In this document: positions 50,251 through 60,450 of the stretch, piece after piece
How positions within the stretch are numbered: position 1 is the stretch's first letter
How the letters are laid out: each line of letters opens with the position of its first letter
From: Eledone cirrhosa
Lineage: Eukaryota; Mollusca; Cephalopoda; Octopoda; Eledonidae
Length of the DNA: 64,000 bases
Direction of reading: 5' to 3'
Assembly (NCBI GenBank): GCA_964016885.1
Contig: OZ024740.1
Location: 4,858,865-4,922,864 of the forward strand
The notes under the pieces: generated by a model
What the model was told of the DNA's origin: nothing
Database searches by the model: none
The model's input: the letters and a program-made list of their open reading frames with translations, nothing else
Translations under genes and position numbers: made by a program

Positions 50251-50348
50251 TAACAACAATAATAATAATAATAATGATTTCTTTATTAACCACAAGGGTT
50301 TACATAAAGTAGACATTACGGACAGTGCAGGACAATACAGGACGGTAC
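50251..50348 (-). mobile_element. AAT tail plus 3'-end fragment of a minus-strand LINE
   Basis: The AAT tail of RLE copy 2 (50251-50274) is followed by 'gatttctttattaaccacaa' and about 60 more bases. They resemble the 3' terminus of the minus-strand LINE that starts at 50350 (shared 'aatgattt', 'ccacaaggg' and 'ggacaataca'). It is probably a very short, 5'-truncated insertion of a related LINE. Confidence 0.6.
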
Positions 50349-50349
50349 A

Positions 50350-53300
50350 ATAATAATAATAATAATGATTTCATTTATTGGCCACAAGGGCCGACATATA
50401 GGGGACAATACAAAAGACTGGGACTGGGGACAGTGGAGTAAACAATATGAATAACAATAACAAAGTAACAAGAAAAATTACCCAATAGGGGAGATGACCA
50501 CACAGGGTTCGCTCAGGTACCCCATCAATCCTGAACGACCCAACGCTTTGAGAGCACCCGGGAAGGGCACCCCTCTTCTCCTCAAATTTACCTACCTACA
50601 GCCGCATGACCAGAGTAAACCCATTCACACGGGCCATTCTCGCCACATTCATCCACCTTTTAGCAAATGTACTGGGGGGGCAGCACTTCTCTCTCTACCC
50701 TCACTTTCCTTTCCAGGTGAAACTTGAAGAAGTTGATGAGGGATTGGCCGAAGAGAAAAGTGTCTGTCTTCAGTCCTTTTAATCTGGTCCACAATACAAC
50801 CTCTTTCGCAACTGCCACCAGACAGAGGAAAATTTCCTGCTCTTCCTGACCTAAGGAAGGTGGCAGGTCGATCTTCACTATGGACTCGGCCGATAGCTGG
50901 ATTCGTTCCTCACACGATAGTAGCTGTTCGACATAACTCCACAAGTCAGTAATGTACGGACACTGGACAAGTGCGTGCAAAACGGTTTCGTCGCTCTGTG
51001 CGCATCTTGAGAAGGTCCGTCTGACAGCACTTCCGTGCTTGTAGGGTTTATCCCGAACTGGCAGTGCCCCCCAGTAGCACTGCCAAGCGAGGGATTTCTG
51101 GAAATTGTCCATCGTCCCCGGCTCGAAAGTCCTCCAGTACAGACTGGTCAGTTCGACTTCGTCGAGGCCCAAATCCTCTCCAAGTGTGTCATCGTACTTA
51201 CCCACCACTAATCCTCTATAGAACTCGAGAGTGGAAGTTCCACTGATCGCATTGGCCACTTGGTAGAGGGCAGTGAGTGCCTGGCAACATTCCAGGTGCC
51301 AGTCACCCAGTCTCGGTCTCTTCTTGTCCCAGGACTGCAGCTCAGTCAATGAGACGAGCTGTGGAAGGGCCCTTCTGATAAATGGCGACCACACCTGTTT
51401 ACGGTTTAGGCAGAATATCTGGAGATGTCGGAGCCACAGCACATGTCTGCGCGTCATTAGCCACGGCATGCCCAACCCTCTGCATAGAGGGTGCTGGCAG
51501 CAGATGGACCGCCTCACCAATGGAACTTGTCCTCTCCACAAGAATTTGAAGAGGAGCCGTTCCAACTTGACGTGGCGCGGATGGGGGCAAGGTACGACGG
51601 TCAGGCGGTAGTAGATGACGGATGCGATGTACGCATTCGCCACCGCCACGCGACCTTTCAATGATAGCTTCCTCCCAGCCCATTTTTGGGTGAGACTGGC
51701 TACCCTACTCATTACCTCGTCCCAATTCTTATCCACCTGGAGGTCTGGCCCGAACCAAACCCCGAGCAACTTTACCGGTCCGTCCGTCCAGCGCCCAACG
51801 ATGCTATTGGACACCATGGACTTGCCTCTCCAGGTTCCGAGTTGCAAGCCCACTGACTTTTCCGGGTTAAGTTTTGTTACCATCAACCTTTCATATTCCT
51901 CCAATAAGTTGCCGACCACCTCCATTTCTGAGGTGTCCAACACCATCACGGTGATGTCGTCTGCATAAGCCGACACAGCCCTTCCACATCCCGGTTTGAG
52001 TGGGATACCCTGCAACAGCTCCAGCTTCCGCAGTAAAGGCTCGAGAGTCAATATGTACAGAAGGGAAGAGAGAGGGCACACTTGACGGACCGATCGGGAG
52101 AGCCGAAATGGTTCCAAGAGGTGGCCATTAACCTTGACCACCGAGCGTGTGCCGCTGTGAATTGCAGCGATCCAGCTTCTGAAGACAGGGCCGAAGCCAG
52201 CTGCTTTGAGGACAGCCTCCAGATACAGATGGTCGACCCTATCGATTGATCTAAATTGATCAGTGCTCCACCGAAGCCAGGTTTACACCCTACCCTCTCT
52301 ATGATGTATCGCATGCTGTATCGCATGTCGTGTATGGACCTGGTTGGAATTGCGCAAGTTTGCGCCTCCCCAACCAAATCCTCGACGACAAGCGCCAATC
52401 TCTTTGCTAACACCTTGGCCAAAATCTTAAACTCTGTATTGAGCAGAGTTATGGGCCTGAAGTTGTCTAATATATCCCTCTTGTTCTCGTCTTTCCTTAT
52501 CAGCGTCACCACTCTCCTGCTCACAGAACTGGGAATACTCCCATTCGCCAGTTGCAGTAGAGTGCTTCGAGGAGATCGGAGAACAAGTCTGGCATATTTA
52601 CGTAAAGCTCGTAGGGCAGGCCATCCAGACCAGGTGACATGCGCCTCATGCAGCCGACAAGGGTGTCCTGAATTTTGGCTGAAGTAATCAGCCTTTCGCA
52701 GCGGTCAGCGTTGAGCGTCGAGATGCACGGCAAGCCGTCAAGGTAGGGACTGAAATCCGCTACTCTCTCTGACTCGCCACTCTCCCCGAACAACCGAGCA
52801 AAGTGCTGGCGAAAGGCCTCCCACATCCGCTTGGAATCGCTTATCTCGTGTCCGTCTCGGTCCGCCAAAGATCGAATTGTGGTTTTATTACCACACTGCG
52901 ACTCCGCCACGCGGGCCCATCGAACAGCTTTGGTTCCCTTGTTTCTCAGCGCATGCGCCTTAGCTCTGACAATGCAACCTTCGTGTTTCGCATTGAAGAA
53001 ATGGTCTAATGCCATTCTCGTCGCTAGCACCTCAGTTGCAATGCCACTACAAATAGCCTCGTCTAACTTATCTACCAACTCCCCTCCTTTCTATTTTTCT
53101 TTGCTAAACTCTATCGAAGTTACTCTAATCTCTCTTTTGAGAGCCCCCCACCATCTGTTGTTGATGACCACCCCCACCCCCTGTCAACTTTTGCTTAACT
53201 AAATCTTTGACTCGGTCCCTGTAAGCCTTACATGCCGGAAAAGACATGTTCAGCTTCAAGTAACCCGGTCCCAACCTACGCGTTTTTTCTAGGTCGACCA

Positions 53301-54080
53301 TTCAGATCACACATTTGTGATCTGAATAGGTGACCGTTTTAAAAAGTGGGCAGCCTACACTATTTCTATCTATTTTCCTAATGAAAATCCTGTCTATATA
53401 CAATCTAGATGACCCTATGCGGTTGGTCCACGTCCACACTGGCGCATTGGGGAAATCTAGTCGATACCTGTCAGACAGTTGGAACTGGCTGATTAGGTGT
53501 TCGAGGCTTTTGCACCCCCCACTCCTATCAGCTACTCCCACACAATCCCAGCATGTGTCTAAGATGCCGTTCCAGTCCCCCGCTAACAGTAAAGGGCGAG
53601 ACGTACTCAGAAAGGTTTCCAGGCGCCTAAAGAAGTCCGGTCATCCGGCCCCAGTAGGGGCGTAGACGGCCACCAGTCTAAAGGCACCACCTTCGCTACT
53701 GCTCACATCCAAGACCACCAACTTACCGTCCGGGTCCCGGGAGATCGACCTTACCTCGAGATCCAGTCCTTTCCTAAACAGCACTGCCACCCCACCTCCC
53801 ATTCCCGGCCTGCTAACAGATGCGAAGATCTGATAGTCGTCGAAAATGGGGGCTAGTGCGCGTGTGTCGAAAATCCTGGTCTCGGTGACGGCAATTACAT
53901 CCATTTCCAGAGACCTGAGGTCGTTGAGCAGGCGACCCTGCTTCCAGGGTCACTCCAGTCCACGAACATTTAAACTTCCTACTCTTAATATGGTCATGTT
54001 GGCAAGCTTAAAGAGAGAGGGAAGGTTTACTTACCTCCCCCGGTCTTGTGAAGGTCGGGTGGTTGACCTCCATGGTTAGT
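50350..54080 (-). mobile_element. APE-type LINE (Tx1/L1-like), minus strand, decayed
   Basis: It runs leftwards from an endonuclease start near 54000 to an (ATT)n tail at 50350-50366, preceded on its own strand by 'ccttgtggcc' and 'aataaatgaaatc'. The gene order is apurinic-endonuclease-like domain, linker, reverse transcriptase and C-terminal knuckle region. The RQxCPLSxLLY and YADDITVMV motifs and the long C-terminal region suggest the Tx1/L1-like group, but the clade is inferred. A 5'-truncated relative lies at 58613-59460 on the plus strand. Confidence 0.85.
50660..53997 (-). pseudogene. LINE endonuclease-reverse transcriptase, broken
   Basis: The endonuclease starts MTILRVGSLNVRGLE at 53997 and is cut by an in-frame TGA at 53950. 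It continues with VTETR, VYAPTG, then another TGA near 53640, LAGDWN, SRLYIDRIF and SDHKCV, then a third TGA near 53300. These are the expected APE catalytic landmarks. A frameshift in a G-run near 53170 precedes the linker and RT N-terminus (53078-52521). The 52524-52048 part has NFRPITLLNTEFKILAKVLA. Its motif A (INLDQS) has lost the KAF before DRVD through a small deletion near 52250. 52141-50660 carries RQVCPLSSLLYILTLEPLL and the catalytic YADD (51967-51956). It ends with a knuckle-like FSRC...H...C segment in which the first Cys is Phe. Inactive. Confidence 0.85.
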
Positions 54081-54102
54081 GGGGTGTCTTTTGGGAACTA
54101 AT

Positions 54103-54357
54103 GGTTGCTGATTTAGGCACAAGGCCAACAAATTTTGGGAAGGGGAAAGTTGATTAAGTCAACTCCAGTGCATCACTGGTACTTTATTTTATCGACCCTG
54201 GAAGAATGGAAGGCAAAGTTAACCTCGACAGGATTTGAACTAAAAATATAAAGGGCCGTAACTCTATGCCCCCAAACAAGGAACATAAAGGGCCATAACT
54301 CTATGCCCCAAAACTTATTGTCTGATGCGCTACCGAATCTGTTAATCCACTGCCCTA
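54103..54357 (-). mobile_element. tRNA-derived SINE, minus strand, with internal duplication
   Basis: It shows 'ggcacaaggcc', 'tactttattttatcgaccct', 'ggatttgaact' (B box inverted) and a tRNA-like head ending near 54357 ('gatgcgctaccgaatctg'). A segment 'aaagggcc(g/a)taactctatg' occurs twice (near 54250 and 54289), a 39-bp internal duplication not seen in the other copies. It also keeps the 'gttgattaagtcaac' segment missing from the 39029 copy. A short (AAT)n run at 54361-54379 follows. Confidence 0.85.
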
Positions 54358-54379
54358 ATAGTAATAATAATAATAATAA

Positions 54380-54591
54380 CAACTACAATAATAATTGAGA
54401 TGGAGATGGCCATCTGTAAATCTACTCTGCCAACTGTAAGAGTAACCTTCTCATTATTTTGTCTGCTGGGACCAGGAAACATTTGTAGAACGTTCTATGA
54501 TATTTTTTGGTTTATTGTATTTACAAAATAAAAGTATATCCATAATTTCTACAGAGAAAATAAAAGAAAACATAAAACTGTGCTTACTTAC
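54380..54591. other. Intron sequence 3' of the Epac exon (minus strand)
   Basis: AT-rich, non-repetitive. No further exon is visible on the minus strand before the SINE. Confidence 0.5.
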
Positions 54592-54734
54592 ATGTGACAC
54601 CTTTCTCTAGATCCTCGTAGTAACCAACAATGCAAATCTGATGTAAAAGCATTGGGTGGAATTTATCAAATGCTTGAATTTCTTTGAGACGACAGTAGAT
54701 TAGGTCTAAATCCTCGCCAGTCCTGTCTCCAGGC
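54592..54734 (-). CDS. RAPGEF4: Internal exon of Epac (RAPGEF4-like), start of first cAMP-binding domain
   Basis: On the minus strand a polypyrimidine tract and AG (tttctgtcttttctag) precede 143 bases with one open frame, followed by GTAAGTAAG, a strong donor. The first base completes a codon (phase 2); 47 codons follow; one base is left over. The product begins [20 protein letters not shown] and continues through [20 protein letters not shown] to KGVT. I recognise this as the region of vertebrate Epac2 that reads close to RPLERSSEDVD...FHP.LLHQICLCGYYENLEKGIT, at the start of the N-terminal cyclic-nucleotide-binding domain. Epac is a cAMP-activated exchange factor for Rap GTPases. The predicted Arg before the exon and Leu after it fit the phases. 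No neighbouring exon is seen in the window, so its introns are long. It could be a processed fragment, but intact splice sites argue against that. Confidence 0.82.
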
Positions 54735-54778
54735 CTAGAAAAGACAGAAACAAGTGAAAGGCATTTGGGGTTTTCATA

Positions 54779-54965
54779 TCAGTAGGGGTTTGGTCAGTTA
54801 ATGTTTCTATATCAGTCGGGGTTTGGTCAGTTGGGTTTCAAATCAATAGATTTTAGAAAACCTTATCCAACCATTATTCCAAAAGGTTAATGCTTTAAGT
54901 ACTACAATTAAAGGTTAATGCTTTAAGTACTACAATTAAAGGTTAATGCTTTAAGTACTACAATT
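54779..54965 (+). repeat. Small intronic tandem repeats (32 bp x2, 28 bp x3)
   Basis: Near 54779-54835 a block with 'ggggtttggtcagtt' occurs twice. At 54882-54965 a 28-bp unit starting aaaggttaatgctttaag occurs exactly three times with no change that I can see. Confidence 0.9.
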
Positions 54966-55243
54966 AACAGACCTCCATTGGTTTTATGGAAGAGTGTTCT
55001 AGTTATTCAATAAATGAAACAGCCTGCTCATGGAATTAATATGAATGTAACTGTGCATTCTACGTGATTCTGAGGTAAATTCCGTGTAATGACAAGAATT
55101 GGTTTTGTAATTACAGGTAGAGTCCATCTGGTTTCTAAATGGTTCCATCTACCCAACTTCCCTCACAAGGTTAATGATACTTTTCCAAGATGCTTTGCTA
55201 TAGAATTGAACCAGAGGCCTCATTATTGCAAAACAAACCTCTA
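54966..55243. other. Intron sequence 5' of the Epac exon (minus strand)
   Basis: Ordinary AT-rich sequence. No exon, element or RNA gene is recognised. Confidence 0.5.
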
Positions 55244-56990
55244 GTAGCCAGTGGTCAGATACTAAAGTTGTGACACTGGTAGCTAGTGGTCAGCCAGTGG
55301 TCAGCCAGAGGTTAGCTCTGCTCCATACTATTGTGGTGACACTGGTAGCTAGTGGTCAGCCAGTGGTCAGCCAGTGGTCAGCCAGAGGTCAGCTCTGCTC
55401 CATACTATTGTGGTGACAATGGTAGCTAGTGGTCAGCCAGTGGTCACTCAGTGGTCAGCCAGAGGTCAGCTCTGCTCCATACTATTGTGGTGACACTGGT
55501 AGCTAGTGGTCAGCCAGTGGTCAGCCAGAGGTCAGCTCTGCTCAATACTATTGTGGTGACGCTGGTAGCTAGTGGTCAGCCAGTGGTCACTCAGTGGTCA
55601 GCCAGTGGTCAGCCAGAGGTCAGCTCTGCTCCATATTATTGTGGTGACACTGGTAGCTAGTGGTCAGCCAGTGGTCAGCCAGAGGTCAGCTCTGCTCCAT
55701 ACTATTGTGGTGACAATGGTAGCTAGTGGTCAGCCAGTGGTCAGCCAGTGGTCAGCCAGAGGTCAGCTCTGCTCCATACTATTGTGGTGACAATGGTAGC
55801 TAGTGGTCAGCCAGTGGTCAGCCAGTGGTCAGCCAGAGGTCAGCTCTGCTCCATACTATTGTGGTGACAATGGTAGCTAGTGGTCAGCCAGTGGCCAGCC
55901 AGTGGTCAGCCAGAGGTCAGCTCTGCTCCATACTATTGTGGTGACACTGGTAGCTAGTGGCCAGCCAGTGGTCAGCCAGAGGTCAGCTCTGCTCCATACT
56001 ATTGTGGTGACACTGGTAGCTAGTGGTCAGCCAGTGGTCAGCCAGAGGTCAGCTCTGCTCCATACTATTGTGATGGCAATGGTAGCTAGTGGTCAGCCAG
56101 TGGTCAGCCAGAGGTCAGCTCTGCTCCATACTATTGTGGTGACAATGGTATCTAGTGGTCAGCCAGTGGTCAGCCAGAGGTCAGCTCTGCTCGTTACTAT
56201 TGTGGTGACAATGGTAGCTAGTGGTCAGCCAGTGGTCAGCCAGAGGTCAGCTCTGCTCCATACTATTGTGGTGACAATGGTATCTAGTGGTCAGCCAGTG
56301 GTCAGCCAGAGGTCAGCTCTGCTCGTTACTATTGTGGTGACAATGGTAGCTAGTGGTCAGCCAGTGGTCAGCCAGAGGTCAGCTCTGCTCCATACTATTG
56401 TGGTGACACTGGTAGCTAGTGGCCAGCCAGTGGTCAGCCAGAGGTCAGCTCTGCTCCATACTATTGTGATGACAATGGTAGCTAGTGGCCAGCCAGAGGT
56501 CAGCTCTGCTCCATATTATTGTGGTGATACTGGTAGCTAGTGGTCAGCCAGTGGTCAGCCAGAGGTCAGCTCTGCTCGTTACTATTGTGGTGACAATGGT
56601 AGCTAGTGGTCAGCCAGAGGTCAGCTCTGCTCCATACTATTGTGATGACAATGGTAGCTAGTGGTCAGCCAGTGGTCAGCCAGAGGTCATCTCTGCTCCA
56701 TACTATTGTGATGACAATGGTAGCTAGTGGTCAGCCAGTGGTCAGCCAGAGGTCATCTCTGCTCCATACTATTGTGATGACAATGGTAGCTAGTGGTCAG
56801 CCAGTGATCAGCCAGAGGTCAGCTCTGCTCCATACTATTGTGATGACACTGGTAGCTAGTGGTCAGCCAGTGGTCAGCCAGAGGTCATCTCTGCTCCATA
56901 CTATTGTGATGACAATGGTAGCTAGTGGTCAGCCAGTGATCAGCCAGAGGTCAGCTCTGCTCCATACTATTGTGATGACAGTGGTAGACA
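55244..56990 (+). repeat. 66-bp minisatellite with nested 11-bp repeats
   Basis: About 26 units of roughly 66 bp (agctagtggtcagcc, ccagaggtcagctctgctcc, atactattgtggtgac, a(a/c)tggt). Inside each unit an 11-bp block, agtggtcagcc, is present one to four times, so unit length varies in 11-12-bp steps. The right half is more regular (period 66 from 56053 to 56119). Since 66 is a multiple of three, frames such as VASGQPVVSQRSALLHTIVV stay open for up to 212 codons. No domain, signal or splice context supports a gene. Confidence 0.95.
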
Positions 56991-57332
56991 ACGAAACTGT
57001 GAGTCAGAAAGAAATGTAATATAAATAAATAATATATTGTGTGGTATATGGAGTATGAAGTAAGTCTTGTTGGTTTAAGAACATGTGTGATCTTTAAAGG
57101 TCATTTAGGGTGGTACATGTGATAGGTGTGATACAGGTGGTACAGGTGATACAGGTGAGAGATATAGGTGGAGATGTCTGTTGATGTTCAGTGGATAACA
57201 TTGGAAGAGATGAAGGAAGAGAGAAGAAAGGAAGTAAAGATGTCACGTTTCGTCTCTATTGAAATGTAATATGGAGAGATGTAATGTAGTCATATCAGCA
57301 CATCTTATATATAATATATGACATAGAGATGT
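56991..57332. other. Spacer with weak acaggtg repeats, no gene
   Basis: Contains a few degenerate 'gatacaggtg' repeats near 57125-57160 and otherwise ordinary sequence. Confidence 0.5.
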
Positions 57333-57441
57333 TATGATGATGGTGGTGGTGGTGATGGTGATGGTGGTGATGGTGATGCTGATGGTGATGGTGATGGTGG
57401 TGGTGAGGGTGATGGTAGTGGTGGTGGTGATGGTGGTGGTG
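57333..57441 (+). repeat. GATGGT/GGT microsatellite
   Basis: Interrupted (gatggtggt)n tract. It is compositionally like the large array at 3573-7590 but short. Confidence 0.9.
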
Positions 57442-58136
57442 TTTTCTATATATGTAGAACCCTGGTAGAGTTAGGCATGGTCATATTCTTTTCCATTTGA
57501 TCAATTACCAACATGTGTTCTTTGTAACTGGTCAGGTCTGGCTTTCTCTTTGATGTGATGTTACACATCACTAGAAGTTGAAAACTACTACATTCCCTTG
57601 CAACCAGTAACTGGAGGTACTAACACGCCATATGGATCATTCCATTACATGGAGGCTAACTCCTGCTGATGATACAGTTCCTTGCCAAATTACGTAATGT
57701 ATAATAATATTACCTAATATTCTGCACATGGTTGTTCCACTCGGCCATTTATCGCTCGTATACAGGAAACTGACTGGCCAGTCTGCTGATATGCAAATCT
57801 GGTTGATCAGTGGATCTGCTAATATGCAGATCTGACTGATCAACCAGTCTGCTAATATGCAAATCAGGCAGATTAGACACTGTGTATTTTTTAAAATAGC
57901 ATATATTTTCACTAGCTCTGACAGTTGGCAGGTGAACAGTGAGCTGCACTGATGAAGGGTGATATCCAGAAACATTAGTGTCTGCAGTTCTGTTTGTATG
58001 CCAACACAAGAACAAGAATGAAGTGTTCATTCTACTGACATGGCTATAGAATTGAGGCTTGTTTGCAAAATTGCAAACGAATCGAATGTTATTATCAATA
58101 TTTGAAAAACTCAGATTACATTTATTGTATTCAGCC
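57442..58136. other. Unassigned sequence with a degenerate 30-38-bp triplication
   Basis: No supported gene. At 57776-57880 three related blocks of 'ctgctaatatgcaaatc' type occur. Two contain ATGCAAAT (57791-57798 and 57857-57864) and the middle one ATGCAGAT. The remainder looks like an old interspersed repeat. Confidence 0.55.
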
Positions 58137-58137
58137 A

Positions 58138-58157
58138 TGTAGAGCGAAAATGTTTTT

Positions 58158-58238
<81 letters not shown>

Positions 58239-58411
58239 AATATAGATGAGATTCTACAGGACTACAGTCCTGTAGAATCTCATCTATATTAAAACTTTTA
58301 TACTCTGAAATGTATTGAGTACCTTACTTACTGTGGTTACCTCCGATTCAACCCGTAATAACGTATATATATATATATATATATATAATAAAAAACATTT
58401 TCGCTCTACAT
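58138..58411. mobile_element. Fold-back element with nested palindromes
   Basis: Outer arms of 23 bp (58138-58160 and 58389-58411, tgtagagcgaaaatg.../...cattttcgctctaca) are perfect inverted repeats. Inside are a 74-bp TA run, a perfect 29-bp inverted repeat (58235-58263 and 58266-58294) with a 2-base spacer, about 70 bp of unique sequence and a second TA run. There is no ORF. It could be a MITE-like or compound insertion. No clear target-site duplication was found. Confidence 0.7.
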
Positions 58412-58612
58412 TTAATATTCTATCATTCAATTAACACTTAGAATTTAATATTCTATCATTCTATTTCATTATAATACCATTATAAATTTTAAAGGATTGT
58501 AAATAAAACGAGTAAATCAGACAAAGTTGGAATTCCTTTTATTAATATAATCTTCTATACACAATCATACACACCCGTGTATATTTATCTATCTATCTAT
58601 ATATATATATTA
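58412..58612. other. AT-rich flank with short repeats
   Basis: An 18-19-bp block 'tttaatattctatcattc' occurs twice (58411 and about 58445). A short (ATCT)n and TA run at about 58583-58610 forms the left flank of the next LINE fragment. Confidence 0.65.
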
Positions 58613-59460
58613 GCAGGTGCGACGACGCCCTCGGAGAAGCCCTAGGCATGGAGGAAGACGAACTGGCAAACCTGTTCGGTAGGACATTCAGCCCGGGACC
58701 CATGGATAACTTCCAGAGGTCCCTGGCCTAGCAATGCTACAGAAGGGCTCTGCCCGTTCGAGAAAGGCTCTACAGACACGGGCGCCCGGGTAGGGACCCC
58801 TCGAAAAAGATCTGTCCCAGATGCGTGTGCGACGAGGAAACCGTTGCACACGCATTGGTACACTGCTCGGGCATTGCCGATCTGTGGGGCTATGTCGAAC
58901 AACTGCTGTCAAGGGTGGGACCGCAAGCCGCCTCCCCTCTTCAAAAACGAAGGAGAGGCGGTGTTTCTGTGCGTAATAGCCATGGCGAAAGAGGTTGTAT
59001 GGTGGACGCGTCTGAAAGGACTGAGGTCAGACACCTTTCTCTCTGGCCAACAACTGGTCCGTTTCTTCCGATATCATTTCGGAAGAAGGATCAGGATGGA
59101 GAGAGAGGTGCTGCACCCCAGTCGTTTTTATGAAAAGTGGGTGAAAGTGGCGAGAATGGCCCGTGTGAATGGGCCTTCACTCTACATCAGACTATAGGTG
59201 AGGAAGATGAAAGACCAAGGGAGCACTCCTTCTCTGTGCTCCTGAGGAAAAGGGTTGCACACTTTTTTTCGGGGGTGTGTGCGACCCCCCAAGGCGCCTC
59301 CTCTCTATTGAGGATTTTGTTATAAATTTTATTCTGTTATATTTTATTTTATTTTTATATTTTGTTATTGCCTCCTCCTTATTCAGGACGCCTTGTTTTG
59401 TAAACTCCCCCCATTGTACTTATCCCACTTTTGATGCCCTGGTGGCAAATAAAAGAAACA
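58613..59460 (+). pseudogene. 5'-truncated Tx1/L1-like LINE, C-terminal region
   Basis: It reads in parallel with the C-terminus of the minus-strand LINE at 50350-54080. MDNFQRSLA (then TAG where the other copy has Trp), QCYRRALPVRERLYRHG, a knuckle CPRCVCDEETVAHALVHC (CX2CX8HX4C), then, after a frame change near 58910, AMAKEVVWWTRLKGLRSDTF and MEREVLHPSRFYEKW. It stops at 59195-59197. A 3' UTR follows, ending 'ggcaaataaaagaaaca'. Similar (TATC)n(TA)n sequence on both sides suggests insertion into, and duplication of, a microsatellite. Not functional. Confidence 0.82.
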
Positions 59461-59470
59461 TATCTATCTA

Positions 59471-59512
<42 letters not shown>
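59461..59512 (+). repeat. TATC/TA microsatellite
   Basis: A short (TATC)n run passing into (TA)n directly after the LINE 3' end. Confidence 0.9.
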
Positions 59513-59904
59513 AATGTAATCTGAGAGTGATGCTCCTGTTGGATTTCCCTTCAATTTAGTATTATAATTTCCCAGTTGGTTAGTTTAATTCGACCCCAGC
59601 ACTAATGACCAAATAATCCATGCCCCCTTCTCCCCCACCACTCATCGCCCTCTCAAATCACATCTCACTTGCCCTACCTATCACCTCCCCCACCGGTGGT
59701 TGCTGACTTTTACATTCATTTAAATTAGTTACAATAATTTTTTTTTCCATATTTTCTTTCAACAGTATCAAATATATATCCACTAAATTCCATTGATTGG
59801 TTCTATTTTCTGACTGTTATTAGGTTTGTGCTTTGTTGTTATTGTTCTTGTCCAAAGATAGGTACACTGGTAAATATATATAAATAGATAGATAGACAAA
59901 CAGA
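59513..59904. other. Unassigned sequence, nothing recognised
   Basis: AT-rich, without a supported ORF. It ends in a short GATA run (59885-59900) that precedes the next LINE fragment. Confidence 0.55.
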
Positions 59905-60450
59905 AAGATGGGTTGGAAGAAGTTTAGGGAGCTGCTTCCTCTGTTGACAAAGAAAGGTTTCTCCCTTCAAATGAAAGGCCAGTTATATGATGCCTGCGTG
60001 AGATGTGCTTTACTGCATGGTAGTGAGACATGGGCAGCAACTGCAGAGGATATGCGACAGCTGGAGAGAAATGATGCAACCATGCTCTGATGGATGTGCA
60101 AAGTCAATGTGACTGAACGACCAAGCATAGATGAGTTGAGAGAGAAACTGTGTATAAGAGGGATAAGTTGTAGTGTGCGGGAGAGGAGACTGAGATGGTT
60201 TGGACATATGATGCACATGGAGGATGACCGCTGGGTAAAGAAATACAAAGAAATCCCAGTTGAAGGAAGACACAGTAGAGGAAGACCACGAAAATCATGG
60301 GCGGAGGTTGTGAGAGCTGACCTCAGATCGGTGAAAGTCACGGAGGAGATGACGAAGGACTGTGACAAGTGGAGAGATGTTGTGCTGAATAGGACCCGTC
60401 CCAAACTTGCAAGCAGGGAAAAGCGGTCGTAAAATGATGATGATTGATAT
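59905..60450 (+). pseudogene. 5'-truncated RTE/jockey-like LINE, C-terminal region
   Basis: The frame 59908-60432 reads LYDACVRCALLHGSETWA, then ML, a TGA at 60088-60090 and WMCKVNVTERPSIDELREKL, then RLRWFGHMMHMEDDRWVKK and GRHSRGRPRKSWAEVVRADL. This succession (LLYGSETW, MLRWMCG, RLRWYGHVxRM, RGRPRKRW) is the well-known C-terminal region of RTE/jockey-type endonuclease-reverse transcriptases in invertebrates. Only one nonsense change (CGA to TGA type) is seen, so the fragment is fairly young. The RT core is missing. A 'atgatgatgattga' tail passes into TA repeats. Confidence 0.82.

Noticed and set aside
55902..57019. 212- and 137-codon ORFs in the 66-bp minisatellite
   Set aside because: Stop-free repeat frames; the units also carry stops in other frames and copies, and no domain or splice site is seen.
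57637..58138. 112- and 129-codon minus-strand ORFs
   Set aside because: They run through a degenerate triplicated repeat in two frames at once; no recognisable domain and no splice signals.
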